Source of the DNA: Niabella ginsenosidivorans
GTDB lineage: Bacteria; Bacteroidota; Bacteroidia; Chitinophagales; Chitinophagaceae
Direction: 5' to 3'
NCBI RefSeq assembly: GCF_001654455.1
Contig: NZ_CP015772.1
Span: 3,472,001-3,536,000, forward strand
DNA length: 64,000 nt
Shown: one piece after another, positions 32,906-41,958 of the stretch
How positions within the stretch are numbered: the stretch's first letter is position 1
Layout of the letters: the number at the start of each line of letters is the position of its first letter
Program-made: the position numbers and the translations under genes
The notes under the pieces: generated by a model
What the model was told of the DNA's origin: nothing
What the model saw: the letters and a program-made list of their open reading frames with translations, nothing else
The model's database searches: none

Positions 32906-34868
32906 GCAATTCTATATTTATAGTGGTTCCTTCATTGGGAACGGAATGAATATCCATATTTCCTTTTAAATAATCAACACGATTCCGGATATTGATAAAG
33001 CCGATGCCCTTTGCTTCTTTAAGAGCAGCTACATCAAATCCCCTGCCATCATCTTCAGCAGTAATATAAAACACCGGCCCGTTCTGGCTGCATTGCAGGA
33101 TCACCTTACGCGCAGCAGCATGGCGCACGGCATTGGACAGTATCTCCTGTACAATGCGGTAAATAGTTGCCTGGGTGGCCGCTGGTAAATTCCCGTCAAG
33201 GTTATAGGCCTGGAACTCGATCTGTGTGCTGTTACCGGACAGGGATTCACAAAGATCCCGGAGCGCTGCTTCCAGCCCTATCTTCAGCAGGCTTTCCGGC
33301 ATCATGTTCCTTGCGATCCGTCTTAGCTCGGACACAGACTGATCCAGTTGGTGGATCACGTCGTTTAAATGCTGATCTTCCATTTCTGACTGCCTTGAAA
33401 GGTTTATTTTAACACCGGCCAGCATACCGCCCAACCCGTCATGAAGGTCGCGGGCCACCCGCTGACGTTCCCGCTCCTCCCCTTCCAGCATTGCCTGTGT
33501 GATCTTCAGCTCCTGCTGCTGCTGCACTTCCTTTAATTGCTGCCGGTAGTTAATTTCCTTTTGTACAGCCAGCTTTTTGGTATTCCGGTAATAGAAAATA
33601 AAAAATGCTGCAACAAAAAAGAGCAATACAGTCGCAATCCCCAACACCCAGTTATTCAGCCGTTGGGTTTTTGCAGTAAGGGACGCTTCCTTTTTTTCTG
33701 CTTTCAGTCGGTCAATCTGTTTCTCCTTTTCCGCAGTCTGAAACTGCACGTCTAATTTACTTTGATTTTCAATCGTCTTGCTTTTATATAAGCTGTCGTT
33801 TAAATCGGCATATTTCAAAAGCCACTGAAAAGCCTGCTTTTCCTGTCCTAACCCAAGATAACTCTGGTATAATCCCTGAAAAATTTCAAGCCTGCTGCCG
33901 GCAAAGCCCATTACTTCTTCATCGCGCAAAAAACTGTTCAATAATTTCAGCGCATCCCGGTATTGATGACAGGCGATAAGGCTTTTTATCTTTGCAAATA
34001 ACATTTCCTGTATTACATAAACCTTATTGGCGCCGCCTGCGGCCTTTATACCCTTATCAAAATTTTCAATCGCCTCTTTATACGCCTTTTTATGATGAAG
34101 ATATAGCCCTGTTAACAAATAATAACCTGCATAAAGCTCTGACTCCGGGTAAGGGGATAAGAGCACTTTTAAAGTATCTGAAACCCTTTTGATCTGATCA
34201 AATTCTTCCAGGTAGAAGTAATTTTCACCCGCCCTGTTATAGGCAGCGATCAGCCTTGATGGATCTGCATGAATATTCCTTAACACGGCAATGGCCCTGT
34301 TTATATAATCTTCCGCTTTTTTGTACTGTTCTATATTCATAAACCCTACCCCCACCCCAAGATATTGGGAGCCAAGGATAGCGCTGTCGCCGGACTTTAC
34401 TGCCAATGGAACGGACTGGTTCAGCACAATACCTATAAAAGCCTCATCATCATCTTTACGCTGCTGCAATACAGCATACCGGTACAGGGCTTCGCTCCTG
34501 TTCTTATATGCCTCCCTGTTTGGGTAACCACTTAATAACTGATCTGCTTTCAGATAGGCCGCTTCGCTTTTTTCGGGCTCATCCGAATAATACCAGGCGC
34601 CTAAAACCGAATAGTAGCAGGCTCGCAGATAGGGATACTTTTTGCTTAATACATACCCGCTACTGATGTGCGCCCACGCTCTGGCCGTATCTTTCAGTAA
34701 CCAATAGGACGCCAATGCAAAATGAGCCCGGGCTTTTATACTGTCAGATACCTTTTTTTGTAAAACGGCATTAATACTATCGATATCCTTTTCTATGTTC
34801 AACGGTTGTTGTGCCCTTAACAGAGTACATACGCAACAGAACAGGAAAGTATTAAAAACAAGTTTCAT
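32895..34868 (-). CDS. TPR-containing sensor histidine kinase, HisKA_3 type (paralogue 1)
   Basis: A 657-residue sensor kinase. A signal peptide (MKLVFNTFLFCCVCTLLRAQ) is followed by a periplasmic region of TPR-like helical repeats (about 40-390), one membrane helix (about 405-427), a coiled-coil linker, the phospho-acceptor H near residue 474 in RDLHDGLGGMLAG, and a HATPase domain with DDGRGFD and GIGFINIRNRV. It signals to the overlapping NarL-type regulator. The 250-residue C-terminal part is almost identical to the next gene upstream, while the sensor parts differ, so the two kinases probably feed one regulator from different signals. Confidence 0.9.
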   Translation of the reverse strand: MKLVFNTFLFCCVCTLLRAQQPLNIEKDIDSINAVLQKKVSDSIKARAHFALASYWLLKDTARAWAHISSGYVLSKKYPYLRACYYSVLGAWYYSDEPEKSEAAYLKADQLLSGYPNREAYKNRSEALYRYAVLQQRKDDDEAFIGIVLNQSVPLAVKSGDSAILGSQYLGVGVGFMNIEQYKKAEDYINRAIAVLRNIHADPSRLIAAYNRAGENYFYLEEFDQIKRVSDTLKVLLSPYPESELYAGYYLLTGLYLHHKKAYKEAIENFDKGIKAAGGANKVYVIQEMLFAKIKSLIACHQYRDALKLLNSFLRDEEVMGFAGSRLEIFQGLYQSYLGLGQEKQAFQWLLKYADLNDSLYKSKTIENQSKLDVQFQTAEKEKQIDRLKAEKKEASLTAKTQRLNNWVLGIATVLLFFVAAFFIFYYRNTKKLAVQKEINYRQQLKEVQQQQELKITQAMLEGEERERQRVARDLHDGLGGMLAGVKINLSRQSEMEDQHLNDVIHQLDQSVSELRRIARNMMPESLLKIGLEAALRDLCESLSGNSTQIEFQAYNLDGNLPAATQATIYRIVQEILSNAVRHAAARKVILQCSQNGPVFYITAEDDGRGFDVAALKEAKGIGFINIRNRVDYLKGNMDIHSVPNEGTTINIELHVA

Positions 34869-34884
34869 TGAATCAGAAATTTAA

Positions 34885-36878
34885 TTATGTGCCCAAATTC
34901 AATTCAATATTTATTGAGGTACCTTCACCAATTTCAGAATGAATATCCATTTTGCCTTTTAAATATTCCACCCTGTTCTTAATATTGGAAAAACCGATTC
35001 CCTTTGTTTCGCTGATCTTCGAAACATCAAACCCCCTGCCGTCATCATCGGCAGTAATGTAAAACATTTTCTTATGCTGACTGCACTGAAGAATGATTTT
35101 TTTTGCAGTAGCATGGCGTACTGCGTTGGATAATATTTCCTGCACAATACGATAAATATTTGCCTGGATAGCTGCCGGCAGGTGTTCCTCAATATCATAG
35201 GCCTGAAACTCGATCTGCGTGCTGTTATCCGACAGGGATTCACAAAGATCCCGGAGCGCTGCTTCCAGCCCTATCTTCAGCAGACTTTCCGGCATCATAT
35301 TCCTTGCGATCCGTCTTAGTTCGGAAACGGACTGATCCAGCTGGTGGATCACCTTGTCTAAATGCTGATCTTCCATTTTTGATTGTCTTGAAAGATTAAT
35401 TTTAACGCCTGCCAGCATGCCACCCAACCCGTCATGAAGGTCGCGGGCCACCCGCTGGCGTTCCCGCTCTTCCCCTTCCAGGAGCGCCTGGGTTATTTTC
35501 AATTGCTGCTTTTGTTCTATATCTTTTACCTGCTGTTGATGGTTGATCTCCTTTTGCAGGGAAATCCTTTTATAATAAACCCCGTAAGCGATTGCTAAAA
35601 TCAGAAGAAAAACGCAAGCAGCAGCCAATAAGCGGTTAGCCGATTTTTGCCGCTGGGTTTGCAATGCCGCCTTGTCTTTTTCCGACTGCAGGGCGAGTAT
35701 CTGTTTTTCTTTTTCGGCGGTGCGGAATTTTGTTTCCAGTTCGTTTGCCCTGTTTTTAATGCCCGCACTGTAAAAGCTATCAAGGATGCTCGCATACTGT
35801 TCCATTCCGTTAAAAGCTTTTTTGTATTCGCCCATTCTTTCGTAGGTCTTTGACAGTTCGTATTGCATGGTCATCCGGTTGTTGATATACGATGGCTTGC
35901 TGTACTGCATCGCATTGAGCAATAGATCCCTTGCCTTCGCATATTTTCCCTGTTGGGTATATACCCTGTATTGCTGAAACTGCAAGGATTGTTTTTTGTA
36001 ATCATTCTTCAACTTTTCAGCAAGCGCAACGCCTTTGTCGAGGAGAGCGATAGCAACATTGTAGTCTTTTTTGTTGAAATGGTTCATGGCGGCATATTCG
36101 TAGTAGTCCATCAGAAGGTCGTGTTCGGGATAGGGCTTCAGCAGCTGGTAGACGCTGTCAAGCATCCGGTCTCCGGGCTTGTGTTCATAAATATAGTGCC
36201 GGGCAGATTCTATGTAGATGTTGACCACCGTCCGGTTTGCCTTGCTTTTGCTGTGCGCGATGCTTGCAAGCGCGAGCGAGTCGTACAGATCGGCTTTGCC
36301 AAACTCCTGTATATTATCAAACATCAGCCGGATGTTGGAATATACCTGCGCTGTTTCTTCGGCAATGCCGGACTGTTTGGCAAGTGGCAGGGCTTTGTTA
36401 ATCAGTATATCAAGATAAGCCGAGTCCCTGTCTCTGTATTGTTCCAGTAAAGCCACATTCATCCACAGCTTTGCCCTGTAAAAGCAGGCATCCGGCGTAT
36501 GGAAGCGCTGAAGCAGCGTATCGGCTTTGCGGTAAAGGTTTTCACTGTTATCTATGTCGGCATCAAAAATATACCCTGCCCAATAATACAGGTAAAGGGC
36601 TTGCAGATAACTGTTATTACCCGCAAGCAACCTGCCTTTGTCGAGGTAGTTTTTTGATTTTGCCGAATCCTTTCCCGACCAATAGTCTGACAACAGGAAA
36701 CCGGCTATCGCTCTCAGGCTGTCGGTATTGCCCGATGCCAGGACGACACTCAAACTGTCGGTATATTTTTTTCATCGAGCGGTACAAACTGTGCCCGCGC
36801 CGCTACCGGTAATACCAAAACGGCAATGAAGATACAGAAGATCAGTTTCCTGTAAAATATGTTGTGCGGACGTTTCAT
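34885..36878 (-). CDS. TPR-containing sensor histidine kinase (paralogue 2), frameshifted near its N-terminus
   Basis: The long frame runs 34885-36753 (622 residues from a TTG) and has TPR-like repeats, one membrane helix, the phospho-acceptor H in RDLHDGLGG (about 440) and a HATPase domain (DDGRGFD). It lacks a signal peptide. In another frame just upstream, an ATG at 36876-36878 encodes a perfect one (MKRPHNIFYRKLIF, continuing to VAARAQFVPLDEK) that runs into TGA. The two frames join if one A is added to the run of seven at 36766-36772, giving LDEKKYTDSLSVVL, which parallels the paralogue. So this is a one-base deletion, a slippage site or a sequence error. It lies 16 bases upstream of paralogue 1, in the same transcript. 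Confidence 0.8.
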
Positions 36879-37129
36879 TACGGAAAGGTAAAAACAGCTT
36901 TTCGATATAACCAACTAAAAAGAAAAAATACCAAAAATCCGGTAGGTAAAAACCCTTCAATTAGTAATGTTATTAAATTATTTAAGATAAATAGCACTAC
37001 TGTCAAAAACTACTCAAAAACCAGTAGGAAAAATTACTCATTTCCGCGGATTGTTTGCTTACCCGGGTGCTTTTAGCTTTGTGCTATTACCTTATTCCAA
37101 TAAAATTCTCAAAAAAAATAATTTCTACC

Positions 37130-37681
37130 ATGAAAAAAGTATTCTTATTAATGGCCGTTGCTACCTTATTGTTCTCCTGCAGCAAAAAAGACGGAAATGC
37201 TGCGTCCGGAGAAAACGGGTTTTATATGAAAGGTACTTTTGACGGAAAGGAAATGGATTGTGGAAATTATCTGGCAGGGCATTTAAATCACATCAATAAC
37301 GGCAATGGTACAACTTCCGTTCAGTTGATCCTTGACGGACGTTGGTACAACACTCCATCCCCCAGCCCGTCTGACATTGGTGGTTATGAATTAGTCATAA
37401 ATAATTTCCCCGAGAAAACAGGTACTTATCTTATGGCGCCCAGTGGACAATATGTATATGAATCCCATGGATTATTATGGATTTCCATGGACGAAGCCAG
37501 CGAAAACACAAATATTTACGGAACTGTTGGTGATGGCATTAGAGGGAAAACATTCATTGAATCTTTTATAGACAATATTGTTGCAGGTACGTTTGAGTTT
37601 AAAGGAAAAAACAATAACAGCGGCACAAAAAGTGTAACCAAAGGAAGTTTTAGAATGAAGTACGATATAAATAATATATAA
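37130..37681 (+). CDS. Small lipoprotein, unrecognised family (copy 1)
   Basis: A 183-residue lipoprotein from the ATG at 37130. The signal peptide MKKVFLLMAVATLLFSC ends in a lipobox with the acylated cysteine at 17. The mature part is rich in glycine, asparagine and beta-prone residues. It begins with NGFYMKGTFDGKEMDCG and ends GTKSVTKGSFRMKYDI. Two further genes at 40403 and 40764 encode proteins with the same plan (lipobox, then a G/N-x-FDG-like strand, then a GTFxG...GxF ending), so it belongs to a local paralogous set. Function is unknown. It may be a surface or periplasmic binding protein. Confidence 0.7.
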   Translation: MKKVFLLMAVATLLFSCSKKDGNAASGENGFYMKGTFDGKEMDCGNYLAGHLNHINNGNGTTSVQLILDGRWYNTPSPSPSDIGGYELVINNFPEKTGTYLMAPSGQYVYESHGLLWISMDEASENTNIYGTVGDGIRGKTFIESFIDNIVAGTFEFKGKNNNSGTKSVTKGSFRMKYDINNI

Positions 37682-37935
37682 ATTCAATTGCAATATTAGA
37701 GCCAGAGCGCGCTGTACCAGAGACTGGCGCTCTATTCTTCAGCATCTGTAAGGTTGAAATAATGCAGCTACAATATGTAAAGTCTTTGACTTTGCATAGC
37801 GAACGAACGGGAAGTAAAAAGAGTTAAAAAAAGAAAGTTCCTTTTGCAAACCAGTTTATATTAAAAACCGTGCTGTTGCCGACAAGGATCGTAAAGATAT
37901 ATTTATCAGCTTCTTTCATTAAAAACAGCTTTATT

Positions 37936-38565
37936 ATGAAAACTATAAAATTTTGTTGCCTTACCGTATTAATGATCGGCCTGGCCACCACCACGTTTGC
38001 GCAATATAAAACAGCCGAAAGAAATGACACGGTTTACCTGTTGCCCAAAACCCCTTTTGATGCAGCCGCCACAAAGCGCGCGCTGGAAAAGGGCACCTGT
38101 ACCATTAAAGGAGTAGCTTTTGCAAGGCCTATAGTTAATGGTATCAGGATGGGAAAGAAAATCCTGGCCAATAAGATTACCGTATACCTGTTCCCGCTGA
38201 CCCCCTATTTTGAAGAGCATTTAGCACAAAAAAAACAACAGAATCCCCGGAAATTAAAATTTGCTTTCGTTTCTCCAGAGTGCGTGCAACTAAAGCTGAC
38301 CAGTATCACCAATAGTTCGGGCGAGTTTATTTTTCCTGATATGAAGCCGGGCAGGTACTATATTGAGGGCCTGCTTCCATGGAGCGAAACCGGGGTGACC
38401 AGTGAAAAAACCGGGTATATTGATGACCCATACGGCGGAGCAGATGTATATACTAAAAGGCAATACAGGAACGATTATGAAGATTATATACATGCAATAG
38501 TAGAAATAAAAAAGGAAGGGGAAACCGTCAATATAAAATTGAGAGATAATTCAGTTAAATGGTGA
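37936..38565 (+). CDS. Secreted protein with a carboxypeptidase-regulatory-like (CarboxypepD) segment
   Basis: A 209-residue exported protein from the ATG at 37936. The signal peptide MKTIKFCCLTVLMIGLATTT ends FAQ. After about 40 residues comes GTCTIKGVAFARPIVNG, and later SSGEFIFPDMKPGRYYIEGL, the pattern of a CarboxypepD-regulatory beta-sandwich. The C-terminus HAIVEIKKEGETVNIKLRD adds the last strands. It has no catalytic residues of its own, and its role is unknown. It is the second of four codirectional secreted-protein genes spaced 50-250 bases apart. Confidence 0.6.
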   Translation: MKTIKFCCLTVLMIGLATTTFAQYKTAERNDTVYLLPKTPFDAAATKRALEKGTCTIKGVAFARPIVNGIRMGKKILANKITVYLFPLTPYFEEHLAQKKQQNPRKLKFAFVSPECVQLKLTSITNSSGEFIFPDMKPGRYYIEGLLPWSETGVTSEKTGYIDDPYGGADVYTKRQYRNDYEDYIHAIVEIKKEGETVNIKLRDNSVKW

Positions 38566-38674
38566 ATTGCTGCATAACTCAATGCAGCGGTAATAAGAAA
38601 AAGAATACGCTCCCTGACAATTGAAAACACGCCTGACCGGAATTCATCCTGGCAGGCAATACAAAAACAGAAAC

Positions 38675-39145
38675 ATGAAAAAGATAAAGATCGTCCGTTC
38701 GCTTATTTTGGCATTGCTTTTAATATCCGTAAAACACGGTATGGCACAGGACAAAGCAGCAAAGGAAAAACAGGAATTGTTGCAGGATGCAATAGCAGCG
38801 CGATATACGAAAGACGCTAGTTTTGCGCAATATAAAAGAACCGCGATCAATAATAACCTGAACTATTGGGTGGGCAACAAGCTGGCTGACCTGATCGCCA
38901 AATGGGGTCCGCCTACAAGAACCACCACCGATGGCGGCGATGGAAATATCATTGTATATGAAAACACGCAAAGCCGAACAACCGGTTCATACAGTGGCGC
39001 CCAGCTAAGCTGGAACGAATGGGGTGAAATAACCAATTATAAACCCGCCCAGGATACCCGGCAATCCTATTCCTACACTGATTACTGGTATGTATATGCA
39101 GATAAAAACAATATAATCACCAGGGTGGAAAAGGGCCGGAAATAA
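38675..39145 (+). CDS. Small secreted protein, unrecognised
   Basis: A 156-residue exported protein. The start is placed at the ATG at 38675 because it gives the signal peptide MKKIKIVRSLILALLLISVK ending in MAQ. The mature part contains NKLADLIAKWGPPTRTTTDGG and ends YWYVYADKNNIITRVEKG. This resembles the WGxPT segment and closing strands of small periplasmic SmpA/BamE-like proteins, but the similarity is weak. Function is unknown. It sits 110 bases behind the CarboxypepD-like gene and 50 before the next secreted-protein gene. Confidence 0.6.
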   Translation: MKKIKIVRSLILALLLISVKHGMAQDKAAKEKQELLQDAIAARYTKDASFAQYKRTAINNNLNYWVGNKLADLIAKWGPPTRTTTDGGDGNIIVYENTQSRTTGSYSGAQLSWNEWGEITNYKPAQDTRQSYSYTDYWYVYADKNNIITRVEKGRK

Positions 39146-39195
39146 ATCTTAAAAAATTGCCTGTATAAAATACCTGTATCTAAAAAAATAAACAA

Positions 39196-39993
39196 ATGGA
39201 ACTTTCCGGGAATAAAAAATCGCCACGCCTGCGTTTCAAAAAAGAAACACGCAATAGTTGGAAAATAGCTGCTTTTGCAGCAGGCACGCTGTTTTTCTTA
39301 TTCTATGTTAATTACGCAAAAGCCCAACAGCAATATTTTCAAATCAATACACGAAAAGAGAAAAACACGTATACCAATAGTATCCAAACCATCGGCGCGC
39401 TCAATATTGTGGCACCCCGTGATCAATATGGGGCTATTACATTGGACTATCCCGGGAAAACGCCTCATCAATTGTACACATCGGTAATGAATTATCTCAA
39501 AGCCACGCAACGGTTCGTTGTAATAGCAAACGGTGATGATGCCACTGTAAAGTACAGGGATTTCTTTTATATAGGGAAAAAAGATTCGTGCAAAGCAGAC
39601 CTGATAGCGCTGAATTACATTACAATTTATACACTGGAAAATAAGATAAAGTTTTCCTTAGATGAGTACAATATTTTTTCTACCGTAAACGATGCGCAAT
39701 TAGAAATATCCAAATTCGGAGAAGTCTCTTCCCGGCAGGATGTTCCGTTCAATTATTATGAGTACGTACAACCCGCCCCGTATAAAGATGCGGCACAATA
39801 CAGAACAGGCGGGCTGGTAGGACTGGCCACCAGAAAAGCCGGTAAAAAACACCAACCCGGATTAGCCTACCCCGAAAGTATTTATGATCCCGAAGGCAAC
39901 ATTGTAAATGCCGCTAATAAAAGAATAATCGAAGTCTTTTTTAACAGTTATATCATCAGCCTGAAAAATTATCTGGATAACAATTTAAAGTAA
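39196..39993 (+). CDS. Secreted protein, possibly DUF4468-like
   Basis: A 265-residue protein with a long basic n-region (KSPRLRFKKETRNSWK) and then the hydrophobic stretch IAAFAAGTLFFLFYVNYAKA ending in AQ, so it is exported or anchored. The region GAITLDYPGKTPHQLYTSVM, followed about 20 residues later by ATVKYRDFFYI, resembles the TBP-like DUF4468 fold of Bacteroidota secreted proteins, at low certainty. The C-terminus NSYIISLKNYLDNNLK is a helix. Function is unknown. It is the last intact gene before a degenerate stretch. Confidence 0.5.
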   Translation: MELSGNKKSPRLRFKKETRNSWKIAAFAAGTLFFLFYVNYAKAQQQYFQINTRKEKNTYTNSIQTIGALNIVAPRDQYGAITLDYPGKTPHQLYTSVMNYLKATQRFVVIANGDDATVKYRDFFYIGKKDSCKADLIALNYITIYTLENKIKFSLDEYNIFSTVNDAQLEISKFGEVSSRQDVPFNYYEYVQPAPYKDAAQYRTGGLVGLATRKAGKKHQPGLAYPESIYDPEGNIVNAANKRIIEVFFNSYIISLKNYLDNNLK

Positions 39994-40003
39994 AACAACA
40001 TCT

Positions 40004-40264
40004 ATGGAACCTTATTTCAATTATGAAGGAATGGAGCTTTTGGAAGGTAGTGGGTGCCCAAAACGATGCGGAACTGGTAATGAACTTAAAGATACAAACG
40101 CATAGCGGAATGATCGCTACATCACATGGGGAGGAGTAACCATACGGATAGCGGCAACAATTGAAGATCCGGCCGGTAAAAGCGGCTGGAAATCCAGGAA
40201 ATATAAAGCCTGTTCCACTGTAATCAACGGTTATAATTCCTCAGCGGCCCTGTTAGTAAAATAG
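40004..40264 (+). pseudogene. Frameshifted remnant of an unrecognised gene
   Basis: Protein-like sequence runs through more than one frame. From 40023 an ATG frame gives MKEWSFWKVVGAQNDAELVM and on to QTHSG, stopping at 40139. A one-base shift near 40115 then opens NDRYITWGGVTIRIAATIED and continues through GYNSSAALLVK to a stop at 40264. The two parts read naturally as one polypeptide (QTHS-GNDRYITWGG), which argues for a single deletion in a formerly intact gene. The family is not recognised. Confidence 0.5.
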
Positions 40265-40402
40265 TTAAAGAAATGAAACAACGATTCGGTAAATAAAAAT
40301 GATGCAGTATAAAATCCGGAGCCTGATGCTGATGCAATCTGAGATTTTGTACAGCATTCGTTATCTCATTCATTCTAATTTGTTTTATCAAAAATATTGA
40401 TT

Positions 40403-40663
40403 ATGAAATATAGATCTGTTTTTTTTATAGCGCTCTCTTTTGTTTTACTAAGCATATCCGGATGTAAGAAAAATGACACCGGTAGTGAAGATAATGCCAA
40501 TGGATATTATTTAAGAGCCAACCTGGACGGAGTATTAACCGATTTTTCAAAAGGCGCAGGGTTTACTTTTATGAGAGATGATGCAAGAATATCTGTGATT
40601 GATTTAGGTGGGTTTTCGGAAGTTTATCCCAAAGGAGAAATGAACCTGCCGTCACATAATTAG
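40403..40663 (+). pseudogene. Truncated small lipoprotein (copy 2)
   Basis: An 86-residue frame from the ATG at 40403 with the lipoprotein signal MKYRSVFFIALSFVLLSISG ending at a cysteine. The mature start (NGYYLRANLDGVLTDFSKG) parallels NGFYMKGTFDGKEMDCG of the lipoprotein at 37130. It stops at less than half the length of its relatives, shortly after YPKGEMNLPSHN. Either it is a truncated copy or a very short family member. Relatives lie on both sides. Confidence 0.55.
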
Positions 40664-40763
40664 CCTTTCTCCAATAAATAACCGTCGGCCTGTACTTTTC
40701 TTAGCAGCAAACAGAAATATTGTTTAACCCGCGTACTAAAAAGCATTAAAATATTTTAAAATC

Positions 40764-41279
40764 ATGAAAAAGGCGATCCTTATACTCTTAGTGCTGTCTC
40801 CAGTATTATTTGGATGTTCCAAAGATCACAATGAAGATCCGGCAAATGAAGCAGCTTCTTTGACCGCAACTGTCGGGGGTGCAAAAAAGGATTTTGGGGT
40901 GGGTGCAAAAGCGCATCAAAACAATGAAAAGGCCATAAGCATTGTGGGGTCTACTGCCGCGCTTCAGAAAGGAAAACAATCGGAATCGCTTCAGCTGGCC
41001 ATTTTTGAGTCTGCTGAAAAAATACATACCGGTACTTATAAGATGGACGTTAGTCTTTGCAAGATCCTGGTTACTTATAGCATTGTAAAACCTGATGGAA
41101 CACAGCTTAACTTTTCGGCTTCATCAGACTCCTATACTCCATATGACGCCTTTACCATTACCATTACTTCTATAAATGATAAAGAAGTAAAAGGAACTTT
41201 TTCGGGGAAAGTGGTTGGCGGGGGCACTACCCAAACCATCAGTATTACCAATGGTGTTTTTTCTACCTCGCTAAAATAG
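40764..41279 (+). CDS. Small lipoprotein, unrecognised family (copy 3)
   Basis: A 171-residue lipoprotein. The signal peptide MKKAILILLVLSPVLFGC places the acylated cysteine at 18. The mature protein has SLTATVGGAKKDFGVG near its start, then GTYKMDV in the middle and INDKEVKGTFSGKVVGGGT before a final ITNGVFSTSL strand. The GTY...KGTFSG...NGxF layout is the same as in the 37130 protein (KTGTYLM, VAGTFEFKG, TKGSFRM), so the two are paralogues. Function is unknown. It may form a small beta-sandwich on the periplasmic or outer face of a membrane. Confidence 0.7.
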   Translation: MKKAILILLVLSPVLFGCSKDHNEDPANEAASLTATVGGAKKDFGVGAKAHQNNEKAISIVGSTAALQKGKQSESLQLAIFESAEKIHTGTYKMDVSLCKILVTYSIVKPDGTQLNFSASSDSYTPYDAFTITITSINDKEVKGTFSGKVVGGGTTQTISITNGVFSTSLK

Positions 41280-41334
41280 ATCCTAATGTCATGTCAACTA
41301 AAATGCAAGGCAATATTTCCCGCAGATCTCGCAT

Positions 41335-41370
41335 CTGCCTGCCTCCCTTCGGGAGGTAACCGGCAGGCAG
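41335..41370. repeat. Nested hairpin in intergenic repeat
   Basis: CTGCCTGCC (41335-41343) pairs with GGCAGGCAG (41362-41370) around an inner TCCC-TTCG-GGGA stem. It is embedded in CCGCAGATCTCGCATCTG...GCGCAGA sequence, of a kind common between genes in this phylum; a shorter relative lies at 61330-61375. Confidence 0.6.
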
Positions 41371-41417
41371 GGAAAAGCGCAGAATGATTTGATTATCTGC
41401 GTCCCGATGACTATCGC

Positions 41418-41663
41418 ATGGGCGTCAACTTAAGGAGGTATGCACAGGGGTGGAAAGGATGGAACCTGATCTATATGAAACAGGTATCAGGAGAAAACAG
41501 CGAGGAGAACAATTCATCCAGCACTCCGCCCGATGTACCGTTGAAATGGACTTTTTCTGATTGGGGCGTGCCGGTTGCTACTGCTTTTACGGGCAAAAAA
41601 ACAGGCATTCAAAAAATGCCCAATTTAAGACGCATCCTGTATGGTAAAGCAGGTGCTTATTAA
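41418..41663 (+). CDS. Unrecognised small frame, possibly a fragment
   Basis: An 81-residue frame starting MGVNLRRYAQGWKGWNLIY. It has no signal peptide, no membrane helix and no recognised domain. It contains a tryptophan-rich first third and a basic end (KMPNLRRILYGKAGAY). Coding character is plausible (aromatic and charged residues are well mixed), but the frame is open upstream of the ATG (RPDDYRMGV), so it may be the tail of a lost longer gene. It sits in a stretch of decayed genes. Confidence 0.3.
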   Translation: MGVNLRRYAQGWKGWNLIYMKQVSGENSEENNSSSTPPDVPLKWTFSDWGVPVATAFTGKKTGIQKMPNLRRILYGKAGAY

Positions 41664-41958
41664 ACAGCCCTTCCTGAAAAAATCTATACTTATTTTATGA
41701 AATCATTTGTACAAATCATTCTGCTGGCTAAAAAGGCTCAATGAGAAAATAGATCTGCGTGTTACCCGTGATAACGGGAGCATTATTTACCATTTTTAAG
41801 AGCAGTTAAACAAAAACTACACTAAACCTGCAAGCCAGGTGGTTTGCTCGTTCATACTTTTCAAACAGGAACCTCACAAAGATGCTCCCCGGTACCGGCA
41901 AAAGGTTTATTAACTTTCCACACATACCACTTTTTTGCCGTTGATTTCTCGAAAGGAA
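41664..41958. other. Degenerate intergenic stretch
   Basis: No intact gene. A short plus-strand frame at about 41730-41800 reads WLKRLNEKIDLRVTRDNGSI and ends with a stop, and looks like the C-terminus of a former protein. Nothing else is recognisable before the reconstructed toxin gene. Confidence 0.4.
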
